From assembly GCA_013214715.1 (NCBI GenBank), contig JABSSB010000213.1, positions 1 through 5,969 of the forward strand: 5,969 nucleotides of DNA, in the 5' to 3' direction. The DNA comes from Paracoccaceae bacterium (GTDB lineage: Bacteria; Pseudomonadota; Alphaproteobacteria; Rhodobacterales; Rhodobacteraceae). This document shows positions 1 through 5,576 of the stretch, one piece after another; position 1 is the first letter of the stretch, and each line of letters opens with the position of its first letter. Both the position numbers and the translations under genes were made by a program. The notes beneath the pieces are model-generated. The model saw nothing but the letters and a program-made list of their open reading frames with translations, was not told the origin of the DNA and did no database searches.

Positions 1-68
1 GCAGCCGTTTACTAAATCGTAGCCTTTTTATGAACTTTACAGGAACTTGAGATAAAATACGTTTTCCG

Positions 69-88
69 GCAGCATGTAAGCATGCTGC
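69..88. repeat. Perfect 8-bp inverted repeat with 4-nt spacer
   Basis: GCAGCATG and its exact reverse complement CATGCTGC are separated by TAAG. In RNA this gives an 8-bp stem with a 4-nt loop. No T-run follows directly (the nearest is ~25 nt downstream), so it is not a classic intrinsic terminator. An operator for a dimeric regulator or part of a dispersed repeat is equally possible. Confidence 0.5.
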
Positions 89-132
89 AGTGCATTCTGC
101 TCGCGCACAAGATTTTTTGGGTAGGCCAGGAT

Positions 133-169
133 GGCGTCATGATCGACAAGATCAAGATATAGTGACGCC
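133..169. repeat. Nested stem-loop (7 bp + 5 bp with one-sided bulge)
   Basis: GGCGTCA (133-139) pairs perfectly with TGACGCC (163-169). Directly inside, TGATC (140-144) pairs with GATCA (150-154) around the loop GACAA. The only unpaired part is the 8-nt bulge 155-162. Twelve continuous bases on the left arm are therefore paired. The function is unknown. It could be a structured leader, part of a dispersed repeat, or a relic. Confidence 0.4.
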
Positions 170-246
170 GGTGGAAACCTTCGTTTGCCAAAACCTGACC
201 TTCGCTGCAAGCAGTATGAGTGTCCGATAAGCGGACGAAGCTCTAA

Positions 247-276
247 TTCGCTGCACTTGCGCGAATGTCAGCTTTG
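247..276 (+). repeat. Diverged ~30-bp repeat, copy A (upstream of gene 355-1410)
   Basis: This segment aligns with 1462-1492 at about 25 matches in 32 columns, counting gaps. Shared blocks are TTC-CTGC, TTGCGC, GAA and CAGCTTTG in the same order and orientation. It contains TTCGC (247-251) facing GCGAA (261-265), which can form a small hairpin. The texture resembles intergenic dispersed repeats I associate with Roseobacter-type genomes, but that link is from memory. Confidence 0.4.
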
Positions 277-354
277 CAGTCTTCCTAAGCGCAAGGGCTG
301 ATCAAAGAACGATTAGGTCTTGCATAACGGTTCGACGAGAGGGTTATTGGCGAA

Positions 355-1410
355 ATGCTTTTATTTTCTTTTGTTGGATTTCTCATCGGGTTCGTACTTT
401 CTCTGCGATTTGTTCGAAACCCACGCAAAGCTCTCATCTGGGGAGTGATTTTGGGTGTCGTCCCTTTGGTTTTGTTACTGGGACCAGCCAATGCTCCTGT
501 GCAGGGCATTGGTTCGGTTCTGAATTTTGCTTTCTTCGCGCTTGGACCCATCATGCTGGCTCCATTTGTGGTAAGCGGCGCTGCGCTCGGCATGGTTGGC
601 GCTTCGATTGTGTTATGGATCGGACAGGGTCGACCAAGGTGGGTCCGATGGACATCTGGATTGGCAATCGTGGGGCTGACCGCATCGGTAACACTTTGGC
701 CCGTCGCGCAGCGTGAGATAACAAAGCAAAAACTTGCTGAAGACCGCGAGACCCGCGCAGCAGAGATCATCCGCGCGGATTTCACTGGCACCTTGGCTGG
801 GCATGAAGTGAATTTTCCGGCAAGCCCTCGCCTCCACGTATTCGACGACTGTGCGCCAGGTGTTCAAGCTGGGCTATTCGGATGCTCAACAGACCTAACC
901 AACCCCGTTTCCGTTTTCACAAAACTGAGTGACGTGCTCCTGCATGAACGTCGCGACACCATCAATTTCCGCACTATAATTGTTTCAGCTGTTGAACAGG
1001 ACTGCCGCTCTGGGAATGACTATTGCCTCACGCAAGAGATGGTCGACCAATGGTGCAGAGAGATCCGTCCTGACCAAGCGGATAGCATCTGGTGCCTTGA
1101 TAAACCGGCGAAGCGATTTGGATTCAAAACAGATGCAACGCCTGGCCCATCTGATCGCGAGGAACCAGAGCTGGCCGCACGCTACACTGACACCGCACTC
1201 GGTCCCGGCCGCGTTACATGCTTCTACAGTCCCAATCCCGACGAAACTGATCGGCAAGGCGCTAGCTGCAGCCTTTCGTTCATCATCGCTGATGGCGTGA
1301 GCGTCGCCTTTGGTGCACGTCGTGAACAAATAGCTTCAGGCGATTCTGTGTTGATCGAAACGATTGAGTTGGTCCCCGAGTATTGGGCAAACTTGACGGC
1401 AAATCGATAG
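355..1410 (+). CDS. Hypothetical membrane protein with cysteine-rich C-terminal domain
   Basis: I do not recognise this 351-residue protein. The N-terminal third is very hydrophobic, with likely membrane segments near residues 3-20, 27-43, 54-90 (long enough for two) and 100-117. Basic clusters follow the first segment (RFVRNPRK) and precede the last (RPRWVRW). A charged stretch (residues 119-140) then leads into a soluble domain of about 200 residues with eight cysteines (166, 177, 217, 224, 234, 247, 289, 305). The even number would suit disulfides in the periplasm, but whether the C-terminus lies outside depends on whether residues 54-90 cross once or twice. The ATG at 355 follows a purine-rich GAGAGG (337-342) at a somewhat long spacing. 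GC content is clearly lower than in the other genes, and the gene stands alone between repeat-bearing non-coding DNA, which suggests accessory or transferred DNA. The frame is uninterrupted over 351 codons, so I think it is a real gene. Confidence 0.75.
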   Translation: MLLFSFVGFLIGFVLSLRFVRNPRKALIWGVILGVVPLVLLLGPANAPVQGIGSVLNFAFFALGPIMLAPFVVSGAALGMVGASIVLWIGQGRPRWVRWTSGLAIVGLTASVTLWPVAQREITKQKLAEDRETRAAEIIRADFTGTLAGHEVNFPASPRLHVFDDCAPGVQAGLFGCSTDLTNPVSVFTKLSDVLLHERRDTINFRTIIVSAVEQDCRSGNDYCLTQEMVDQWCREIRPDQADSIWCLDKPAKRFGFKTDATPGPSDREEPELAARYTDTALGPGRVTCFYSPNPDETDRQGASCSLSFIIADGVSVAFGARREQIASGDSVLIETIELVPEYWANLTANR

Positions 1411-1461
1411 CCGACATCGGTTCAGTCTGCAGCATCGGTCATCTTGGGCTCTTTCCAGCCA

Positions 1462-1492
1462 TTCTCTGCGTTGCGCACGAACGGCAGCTTTG
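1462..1492 (+). repeat. Diverged ~30-bp repeat, copy B (downstream of gene 355-1410)
   Basis: This is the counterpart of 247-276, in the same orientation, about 52 bp after the stop of the intervening gene. The best preserved blocks are TTGCGC and CAGCTTTG. Two extra bases (AC) precede the GAA block, and one base is missing before TTGCGC. Confidence 0.4.
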
Positions 1493-1508
1493 AACCGAAA
1501 CCTATTCC

Positions 1509-1688
1509 TTACGCCTCTGCACCTTGCCTTCGAGGTTCAGGCACGGGAAACTTCAGGCCGAGTTCGAAAAAGATTTGCGATCCAGGACTGTTGAGCTGCT
1601 TGGCAAACGATTTACAGGCGTAAGCCCACTCCAATATGGGTGAAATGCGTTCCAAGCCACAGATGTAGCCACGACGTTCTCGCAGCGG
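1509..1688 (-). pseudogene. Possible relic of a coding sequence without start codon
   Basis: On the minus strand a frame is open for 59 codons between an upstream TAG (complement of 1689-1691) and a TAA (complement of 1509-1511). Its translation looks like real protein: mixed hydrophobic and polar residues, for example SPILEWAYACKSFAKQL followed by IFFELGLKFPVPEP. It has no ATG or GTG near its beginning and no ribosome binding site that I can see. I do not recognise the family. It may be the C-terminal remnant of a gene whose N-terminus was lost, or chance, since 59 open codons at this composition are not rare. The minus-strand frame starting at 1756 overlaps both this and the guaD terminator and is less protein-like. 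Confidence 0.2.
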
Positions 1689-1700
1689 CTAAAATTTAGT

Positions 1701-1724
1701 AAAAGGCTGGGAGTAAACCCCGCC
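1701..1724 (-). terminator. Intrinsic terminator of guaD
   Basis: Read on the minus strand, GGCGGGG-TTTACT-CCCAGCC forms a stem of GGG/CCC plus GGC/GCC around a single mismatch, with a 6-nt loop. TTTT follows at once, and then an AT-rich tail (ACTAAATTTT). It starts 13 nt after the guaD stop. On the plus strand no T-run follows the hairpin, so it should work in the guaD direction only. Confidence 0.65.
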
Positions 1725-1737
1725 CCACGCGATAATG

Positions 1738-3033
1738 CTAGGCCCTGCCCGACCAAGGCCGACCGCCGATCCAGACATCCGCGACCGCGCGGTCATCGCC
1801 CATCATGATCGTGGGGAAGACAGCCTCCCAGATGTTTTCCGCATGGGCGGCGCGTTGTGCGATGGCAGGGGTCGAGGCAAGGTCAAGCACAACAAGATCC
1901 GCCTCCATCCCCGGCGCGATACAGCCGATCTGCTCCTCCAGTCGCAAAGCCCGCGCCGATCCGGCTGTGGCCAGCCAGAGCAGTTGCGCCGGGTGCAGAG
2001 GCGTGTGACGCAGCTGCCCGATCTCATAAGCCGCCGCCATTGTCCGCAGCATCGAAAAGCTCGACCCGCCGCCGGTATCCGTGGCCAGCCCGATCCGGTG
2101 GCCTTCCGCCATCAGCCCGGCCATGTCAAAGAGACCCGAGCCGATGAAGGTATTGGAGGTCGGGCAATGCACAAGACTGGCCTCCACCTCACGCAGACGG
2201 GCGCGTTCGCGGGGGTCCAGATGGATCGCGTGCCCGTAAAGACCACCTGGGCCCAAAAGCCCAGCCGCTTCATAGGTATCAAGGTAATCGCGCGCCTCGG
2301 GGAACAGCTCCCGCACCCAGGCGATCTCATCGGTCTGTTCGCTCAGATGCGTCTGCATCAGCGCCTCGGGATGCTCGGCCCAGAGCGCGCCCAGCGCGGT
2401 CAATTGCTCACGCGTTGAGGTCGGTGAAAACCGCGGCGTGATCGCGTAGCTGCCGCGCCCGACACCGTGCCAGCGCTCCAGCAGGGTTTTGCTGTCATCA
2501 TAGGCCGATTGCACGCTGTCGCGCAGCCCGTCGGGCGCGTTGCGATCCATGCAGGTCTTGCCTGCCACCACGCGCTGCCTGCGCCGCTGCGCCTCGGCAA
2601 AAAAGGCCTCCACGCTCTCGGGGTGGATGGTGCAAAAGCTGCACATGGTGGTCGTGCCCTGCGCGGCGGTCAGATCGAAATAGCGCGCGGCAATCTCGGC
2701 CGCGTAAGCCGGATCGCCAAAGCGCATTTCTTCGGGAAAGGTATAGCTGTTGAGCCAGTCGATCAGCCGCTTGCCCCAACTGGCGATGATCGCAGTCTGC
2801 GGGTAATGCACATGCGCATCGACAAAACCGGGCAGGATCAGCTTGTCGCCATAGGCCTCAACCTGAGCCGCCGGATGCGCGGCCAAAAGATCATGCTGCG
2901 CGCCGACCGCCATGATCCGCCCCTCGGCGATGGCGACAGCCTCTTCAACGACCATCGCCGCATCAGGGGTGACGTCAAAGGGGCTGTCGCGCGTGACCAG
3001 AACCCGCCCTGTCAGGATCGTGACATCCGCCAT
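1738..3033 (-). CDS. guaD: Guanine deaminase
   Basis: This 431-residue amidohydrolase hydrolyses guanine to xanthine and ammonia in the cytosol, as part of purine salvage and catabolism. The metal site typical of the family is visible. HVH of GFVDAHVHYPQ (residues 74 and 76) comes first, then His229 in QTHLSE, His268 in LYGHAIHL and Asp319 in ATDTGGGSS. KTCMDRNAPDGL, YAITPRFSPTST and VHCPTSN are also characteristic of guanine deaminases rather than cytosine or dihydro-pyrimidine amidohydrolases. The length fits the family. I prefer the ATG at 3033 because AGAGG (complement of 3039-3043) lies 5 nt upstream. The in-frame GTG at 3039 abuts that ribosome site and would add only two residues. The gene is monocistronic here, divergent from mgtE, and ends in an intrinsic terminator. 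In related bacteria guaD often lies near xanthine dehydrogenase or urate genes; none is in this window. Confidence 0.93.
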   Translation of the reverse strand: MADVTILTGRVLVTRDSPFDVTPDAAMVVEEAVAIAEGRIMAVGAQHDLLAAHPAAQVEAYGDKLILPGFVDAHVHYPQTAIIASWGKRLIDWLNSYTFPEEMRFGDPAYAAEIAARYFDLTAAQGTTTMCSFCTIHPESVEAFFAEAQRRRQRVVAGKTCMDRNAPDGLRDSVQSAYDDSKTLLERWHGVGRGSYAITPRFSPTSTREQLTALGALWAEHPEALMQTHLSEQTDEIAWVRELFPEARDYLDTYEAAGLLGPGGLYGHAIHLDPRERARLREVEASLVHCPTSNTFIGSGLFDMAGLMAEGHRIGLATDTGGGSSFSMLRTMAAAYEIGQLRHTPLHPAQLLWLATAGSARALRLEEQIGCIAPGMEADLVVLDLASTPAIAQRAAHAENIWEAVFPTIMMGDDRAVADVWIGGRPWSGRA

Positions 3034-3182
3034 CTGCACCTCTGCTTTGCCTCATGGATCGATGCGCACAGATTAGGCTGTCGCGGCGTGCCGGTAAATT
3101 ATGCCATTGTCATTGTTTTCTGGTAGCTGCTTCTCTTAAGTGGCGCGCAATAATCAGTAACGCGGAACCGATCGGGGACATC
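3034..3182. promoter_or_regulatory. Divergent promoter region guaD/mgtE
   Basis: These 149 bp must carry the start signals for both guaD (-) and mgtE (+). The middle (about 3095-3155) is locally AT-rich, as expected for promoters. TTGTCA (3107-3112) is a near-consensus -35 hexamer on the plus strand, but no good -10 hexamer stands 16-18 bp downstream. On the minus strand CATAAT (complement of 3098-3103) could be a -10, but has no matching -35. The region is too short for a known Mg2+ riboswitch (M-box) in addition to a promoter, and I see no such fold. The mgtE ribosome site GGGGA is at 3174-3178. Confidence 0.5.
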
Positions 3183-4565
3183 ATGAGCGACAGCAGCACA
3201 GAACCGCTCGACACTCAGGCCCGCGAAGAGGATTACGAACTCTCCCCGCGGCAGGTCATGGCGATCACCTATGCGGTGGAACGCGGCGATGCCGAGGCGC
3301 TGGCCGAGCTCTTGGAGCCGATGCACCCCGCCGACATTGCCGACCTGCTGGAACAGATCAACGCCTTTGATCGCGGGCGGCTGGTGCGGCTGATGGGGGA
3401 CGAGTTCAGCGGTGAGATTCTCTCTGAACTCGACGATGCGCTGCGCGACCGGATCATCCCGCTTTTGCCCAAGACGGTGCTCGAAGACGCCGTGCGCGAG
3501 CTCGACAGCGATGACCTGGTCGATCTGGTCGAAGATCTTGACGCGCCCGAAGCCATTCTGGACGCGCTGGATGACCGCGACCGCGCCGCGGTGGAAAGCG
3601 CGCTGGCCTATCCCGAAGGCTCCGCCGGGCGCCTGATGCAGCGAGAGGTCGTGATGGCGCCAGAGCATTGGACCGTAGGAGACGCCATCGACCATATGCG
3701 CAATGCCGATCACCTGCCCGATCAGTTCTATCACATGGTGCTGGTCGATCCGCGCCTGCATCCGATCGCGAACGTCACGCTGGGGCGGATCATGGGCGCG
3801 CCGCGCGCCAAGTTGCTGCGCGATATCGCCGAAGAGGTGTTTGAAGTCATCTCGGTCACGCAGGACGAAGGCGATGTGGCCTATGCGTTCAACCAGTATC
3901 ACCTGATCTCGGCTCCGGTGGTGGATGAAGATGGCCGTCTGGTCGGCGTGATCACCATCGATGACGCGATGGCCGTGCTGGATGCCGAACATGAAGAAGA
4001 CATGCTGCTGATGGCAGGCGTGAGCGAAAGCTCCCTGTCGGACTCGGTGGCCGATACGGTCAGGGCGCGCCTGCCTTGGCTTTTTGCGGCGCTGGCGGCG
4101 GGGATCGCCGGGGCGGCGGTTATCTCGCAGTTTGATGAAGCGATCAGCGCCTTTGTCGCTTTGGCGATCCTGATGCCCATCGTGGCGGCGATGGGGGGCA
4201 ATGCAGGCACGCAGACCCTCACGGTGACAGTGCGCGCGCTGGCCACACGCGATTTGACCAGGGCCAATATTATGCGGGTGATCCGCCGCGAATTTCTGGT
4301 GGGGCTTTTGAACGGCACGGTCTTTGCCACCGTGATGGGCGGGCTCGCGGCCGTGTGGTTCGACATGCCCGAACTTGGGCTGATCATGGCCGCCGCGCTG
4401 ATCATCAACATGCTGATCGCCGGGCTGGTCGGCACGATGGTGCCCTATGTGCTGGACAAGCTGGGGGCGGACCCGGCGCTGGCCTCGGGCACATTCGTGG
4501 CGACCACCACCGATATGATGGGCTTTTTCGCCTTTCTCGGGCTGGCCTCTCTGGTGCTGCTATGA
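3183..4565 (+). CDS. mgtE: Magnesium transporter MgtE
   Basis: This 460-residue inner-membrane Mg2+ channel/transporter has the full MgtE order. The helical N domain spans about residues 24-150 and carries repeated MHPADIADLLE / LDSDDLVDLVEDLD motifs. Two CBS domains (about 155-215 and 218-270) form the cytosolic Mg2+ sensor that closes the pore when Mg2+ is plentiful. A plug helix leads into the membrane domain (about 298-460) with five hydrophobic segments. Family hallmarks are MPIVAAMGGNAGTQTL (331-346) and DPALASGTFVATTTDMMGF (430-448), where Asp444 should be the conserved pore aspartate known from Thermus MgtE. I chose the ATG at 3183, preceded by GGGGA 4 nt upstream. An upstream in-frame extension to 3054 reads like non-coding sequence. 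The stop overlaps the start of the next gene (ATGA, 4562-4565), implying translational coupling. Co and Ni transport have been reported for some relatives. Confidence 0.95.
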   Translation: MSDSSTEPLDTQAREEDYELSPRQVMAITYAVERGDAEALAELLEPMHPADIADLLEQINAFDRGRLVRLMGDEFSGEILSELDDALRDRIIPLLPKTVLEDAVRELDSDDLVDLVEDLDAPEAILDALDDRDRAAVESALAYPEGSAGRLMQREVVMAPEHWTVGDAIDHMRNADHLPDQFYHMVLVDPRLHPIANVTLGRIMGAPRAKLLRDIAEEVFEVISVTQDEGDVAYAFNQYHLISAPVVDEDGRLVGVITIDDAMAVLDAEHEEDMLLMAGVSESSLSDSVADTVRARLPWLFAALAAGIAGAAVISQFDEAISAFVALAILMPIVAAMGGNAGTQTLTVTVRALATRDLTRANIMRVIRREFLVGLLNGTVFATVMGGLAAVWFDMPELGLIMAAALIINMLIAGLVGTMVPYVLDKLGADPALASGTFVATTTDMMGFFAFLGLASLVLL

Positions 4566-5134
4566 CCGATATGACCGAGCTGAAATCCAAGGCCCGCAAG
4601 GCTGCCTTCGCCCGCCGGAAAGAGGCAAACGCCGCCGCGCGCGCCGACACGGCCGGACGCCTGTCCGAAGTTCTGGCCGGCTATCGCGGCGTGACGCTGG
4701 CGGGATACATGCCCATCCGGACCGAGATCGACCCCCTGCCTGCCATGTCTGAGGCCGCCGCCCACGGGCCGGTCTGCGTGCCGGTGATCGAAGATAATGG
4801 CCTGCCGCTGCGCTTTGCCCGCTGGGAGCCAGAGGTCCAGATGGTGCCTGGCCCCTTTGGCGCGCAGGTGCCCGCAACACTGGACTGGATCACGCCCGAA
4901 ATTCTGATCGTGCCGCTGGTGGCCTTTGATGCGGCGGGCCATCGGCTGGGCTATGGCGGCGGGTTTTATGACCGCACGCTCGAACAGTTGCGCGGCACTG
5001 GCGCGGCGCTGGCCATAGGCTTTGCCTATGACGCGCAAGAAACCGATGCGTTGCCGCAGGAACCCACCGATGCGCCGCTGGACATGATGGTGACCGAGAC
5101 ACGGGTGATCGACCTGCGTTCAACGCGGGCTTGA
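4562..5134 (+). CDS. fau: 5-formyltetrahydrofolate cyclo-ligase (MTHFS)
   Basis: This 190-residue enzyme (E. coli YgfA/Fau) converts 5-formyl-THF plus ATP to 5,10-methenyl-THF in the cytosol, draining a folate side product that inhibits one-carbon enzymes. The signature VPLVAFDAAGHRLGYGGGFY (117-136) followed by DR is the family's nucleotide/folate loop. The basic N-terminal helix (KSKARKAAFARRKEA, 8-22), YMPIRTEID (49-57, with the substrate-site Glu55) and the late block LPQEPTDAPLDMMVTE (164-179) complete the fold. The length is normal for the family. The ATG at 4562 overlaps the mgtE stop. The next in-frame ATG (4571) is possible but loses the overlap. Mg-ATP dependence gives a loose link to mgtE, though the shared operon probably reflects coupling more than function. 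No T-run terminator follows, so transcription may continue into yjhX. Confidence 0.94.
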   Translation: MTDMTELKSKARKAAFARRKEANAAARADTAGRLSEVLAGYRGVTLAGYMPIRTEIDPLPAMSEAAAHGPVCVPVIEDNGLPLRFARWEPEVQMVPGPFGAQVPATLDWITPEILIVPLVAFDAAGHRLGYGGGFYDRTLEQLRGTGAALAIGFAYDAQETDALPQEPTDAPLDMMVTETRVIDLRSTRA

Positions 5135-5315
5135 TCGCCGCGCGCCTTCGGCCTTTCTACGGCCCACACCCGACACCTGTCGGGTGATGGAGTGTGTGTG
5201 ACTGAGCTTGCGGCCCGTCGCTAAGGCCCCGATACGGGACCGCATTGACCCAAAAGACGTCCGCGCGCGAGGCCGGGCGCCTTTGGCGCCTGTCCCAAAC
5301 ATCACAGACATCCAA
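5135..5315 (+). promoter_or_regulatory. Structured leader upstream of yjhX
   Basis: This 181-bp gap holds two GC-rich hairpins with a possible tiny ORF between them. The first, CACCCGAC/GTCGGGTG (5167-5186), has no T-run after it and is therefore a poor terminator. The second, GGCGCC-TTT-GGCGCC (5276-5290, extended by G·U and C-G to 5274-5292), ends 23 nt before the yjhX GTG. GGGAC (5236-5240) could instead pair with GTCCC (5292-5296), which would compete for the outermost pair of the second hairpin. In E. coli the topAI (yjhX) leader contains a regulatory ORF, toiL, that controls translation and Rho-dependent termination. A similar role here is inference. Confidence 0.3.
5198..5224 (+). CDS. 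Possible 8-codon leader peptide (VTELAARR)
   Basis: GTG ACT GAG CTT GCG GCC CGT CGC TAA is preceded by GGAG (5189-5192) at 5-nt spacing. That is a better ribosome site than any visible before yjhX itself. The peptide ends in two arginine codons just before the stop. It lies between the two hairpins of the yjhX leader, where a regulatory ORF would be expected by analogy with E. coli toiL. An ORF this short occurs easily by chance, so confidence is low. Confidence 0.2.
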   Translation: MTELAARR

Positions 5316-5576
5316 GTGAAATTCTCAAAACAGGACCAACGTGTTCTGCACGTTCTGGCGCGTGGCGGCGCCATCCATTTTGACCGCCACAGCAATGGCA
5401 AAATCACCTCTGTTCATTGCGTGATCCGCGACGGCCATGTGCTGAGCGATTACACCCTGCCCGTCTTCACAAGGCTGAAGGCGCGACGGTTGATCAAATC
5501 CGTGAACGGACACCCCTATCGCGTCACCAAACGCGGCCTTCGGGCCGTGAATGCCCAACAGGATAACCGACAATGA
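5316..5576 (+). CDS. yjhX: YjhX/TopAI family protein (UPF0386), putative topoisomerase I inhibitor toxin
   Basis: The 86-residue product matches E. coli YjhX (85 residues) along its whole length as I recall that protein: FSKQDQRVLHVLARGG at the start, then LSDYTLPVFTRLKARRLIKS, VNGHPYRVT and a QQDNR tail. E. coli YjhX, renamed TopAI, binds DNA topoisomerase I and inhibits its activity; YjhQ neutralises it. The fold resembles a small winged helix, with a basic patch around KARRLIKS. I chose the GTG at 5316 because it aligns with the family N-terminus. No clear Shine-Dalgarno precedes it, which suggests weak or regulated translation. The alternative TTG at 5208 would add 36 residues that look non-conserved. 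The stop overlaps the ATG of the GNAT gene (ATGA, 5573-5576). Toxicity in this organism is untested, and chromosomal members in alphaproteobacteria may be domesticated. Confidence 0.88.
   Translation: MKFSKQDQRVLHVLARGGAIHFDRHSNGKITSVHCVIRDGHVLSDYTLPVFTRLKARRLIKSVNGHPYRVTKRGLRAVNAQQDNRQ

Larger units (their letters stand above)
1..354. other. Non-coding stretch upstream of the membrane protein gene
   Basis: I see no convincing gene here. The DNA is AT-richer than the right-hand two thirds of the window. It holds several inverted repeats: a perfect 8-bp pair at 69-88, a nested stem-loop at 133-169, and a 5-bp GTCCG/CGGAC hairpin at 222-236. It also holds one copy of a ~30-bp element (247-276) that recurs after the next gene. 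A T6 run lies at 113-118 after weak GC-rich pairing (87-108), which could be the tail of a terminator for a gene left of the window, but the pairing is poor. A frame on the + strand is open from 51 to 227, with stop codons at 48-50 and 228-230, and has no ATG start near its beginning. I found no clear sigma-70 promoter for the gene at 355. Confidence 0.55.
1411..1737. other. Convergent intergenic region between membrane protein gene and guaD
   Basis: Both flanking genes end here. Directly after the 1410 stop are a short palindrome CCGACATCGG (1411-1420) and two direct copies of CATCGGT (1415-1421 and 1433-1439). Next comes the second copy of the diverged ~30-bp element (1462-1492), a minus-strand open frame that may be a gene relic (1509-1688), and the guaD terminator (1701-1724). 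I see no T-rich terminator for the plus-strand gene. Base composition is like that of the left end of the window and unlike guaD. Confidence 0.5.

Noticed and set aside
1735..2418. Long plus-strand open frame opposite guaD (227 codons)
   Set aside because: It is antisense to a clear guanine deaminase and its product is arginine/proline-rich with no family resemblance: a GC-rich shadow frame.
3034..3039. GTG 3039 as the guaD start
   Set aside because: It would abut the AGAGG ribosome site, whereas ATG 3033 has proper 5-nt spacing.
3054..3182. Upstream extension of the mgtE frame
   Set aside because: The translation (MDRCAQIRLSRR...) is not MgtE-like, and ATG 3183 has a GGGGA ribosome site just upstream. 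The extension would fill the divergent promoter region.
3099..3992. Long minus-strand open frame opposite mgtE (297 codons)
   Set aside because: It is antisense to the MgtE N and CBS domains, with histidine/glutamine-rich low-complexity texture typical of a complement frame.
4355..4561. Upstream extension of the 5-FCL frame inside mgtE
   Set aside because: It is an out-of-frame reading of the mgtE membrane domain; ATG 4562 in the ATGA overlap gives the normal family length.
5167..5186. Hairpin after 5-FCL as an intrinsic terminator
   Set aside because: The 8-bp stem is good but it is followed by ATGGAGTGTG rather than a T-run, so I describe it only as leader structure.
5208..5315. TTG start giving yjhX a 36-residue N-terminal extension
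   Set aside because: The family begins at the residue encoded by GTG 5316; the extension is proline/arginine-rich, unlike any YjhX I know, and overlaps the leader hairpins.
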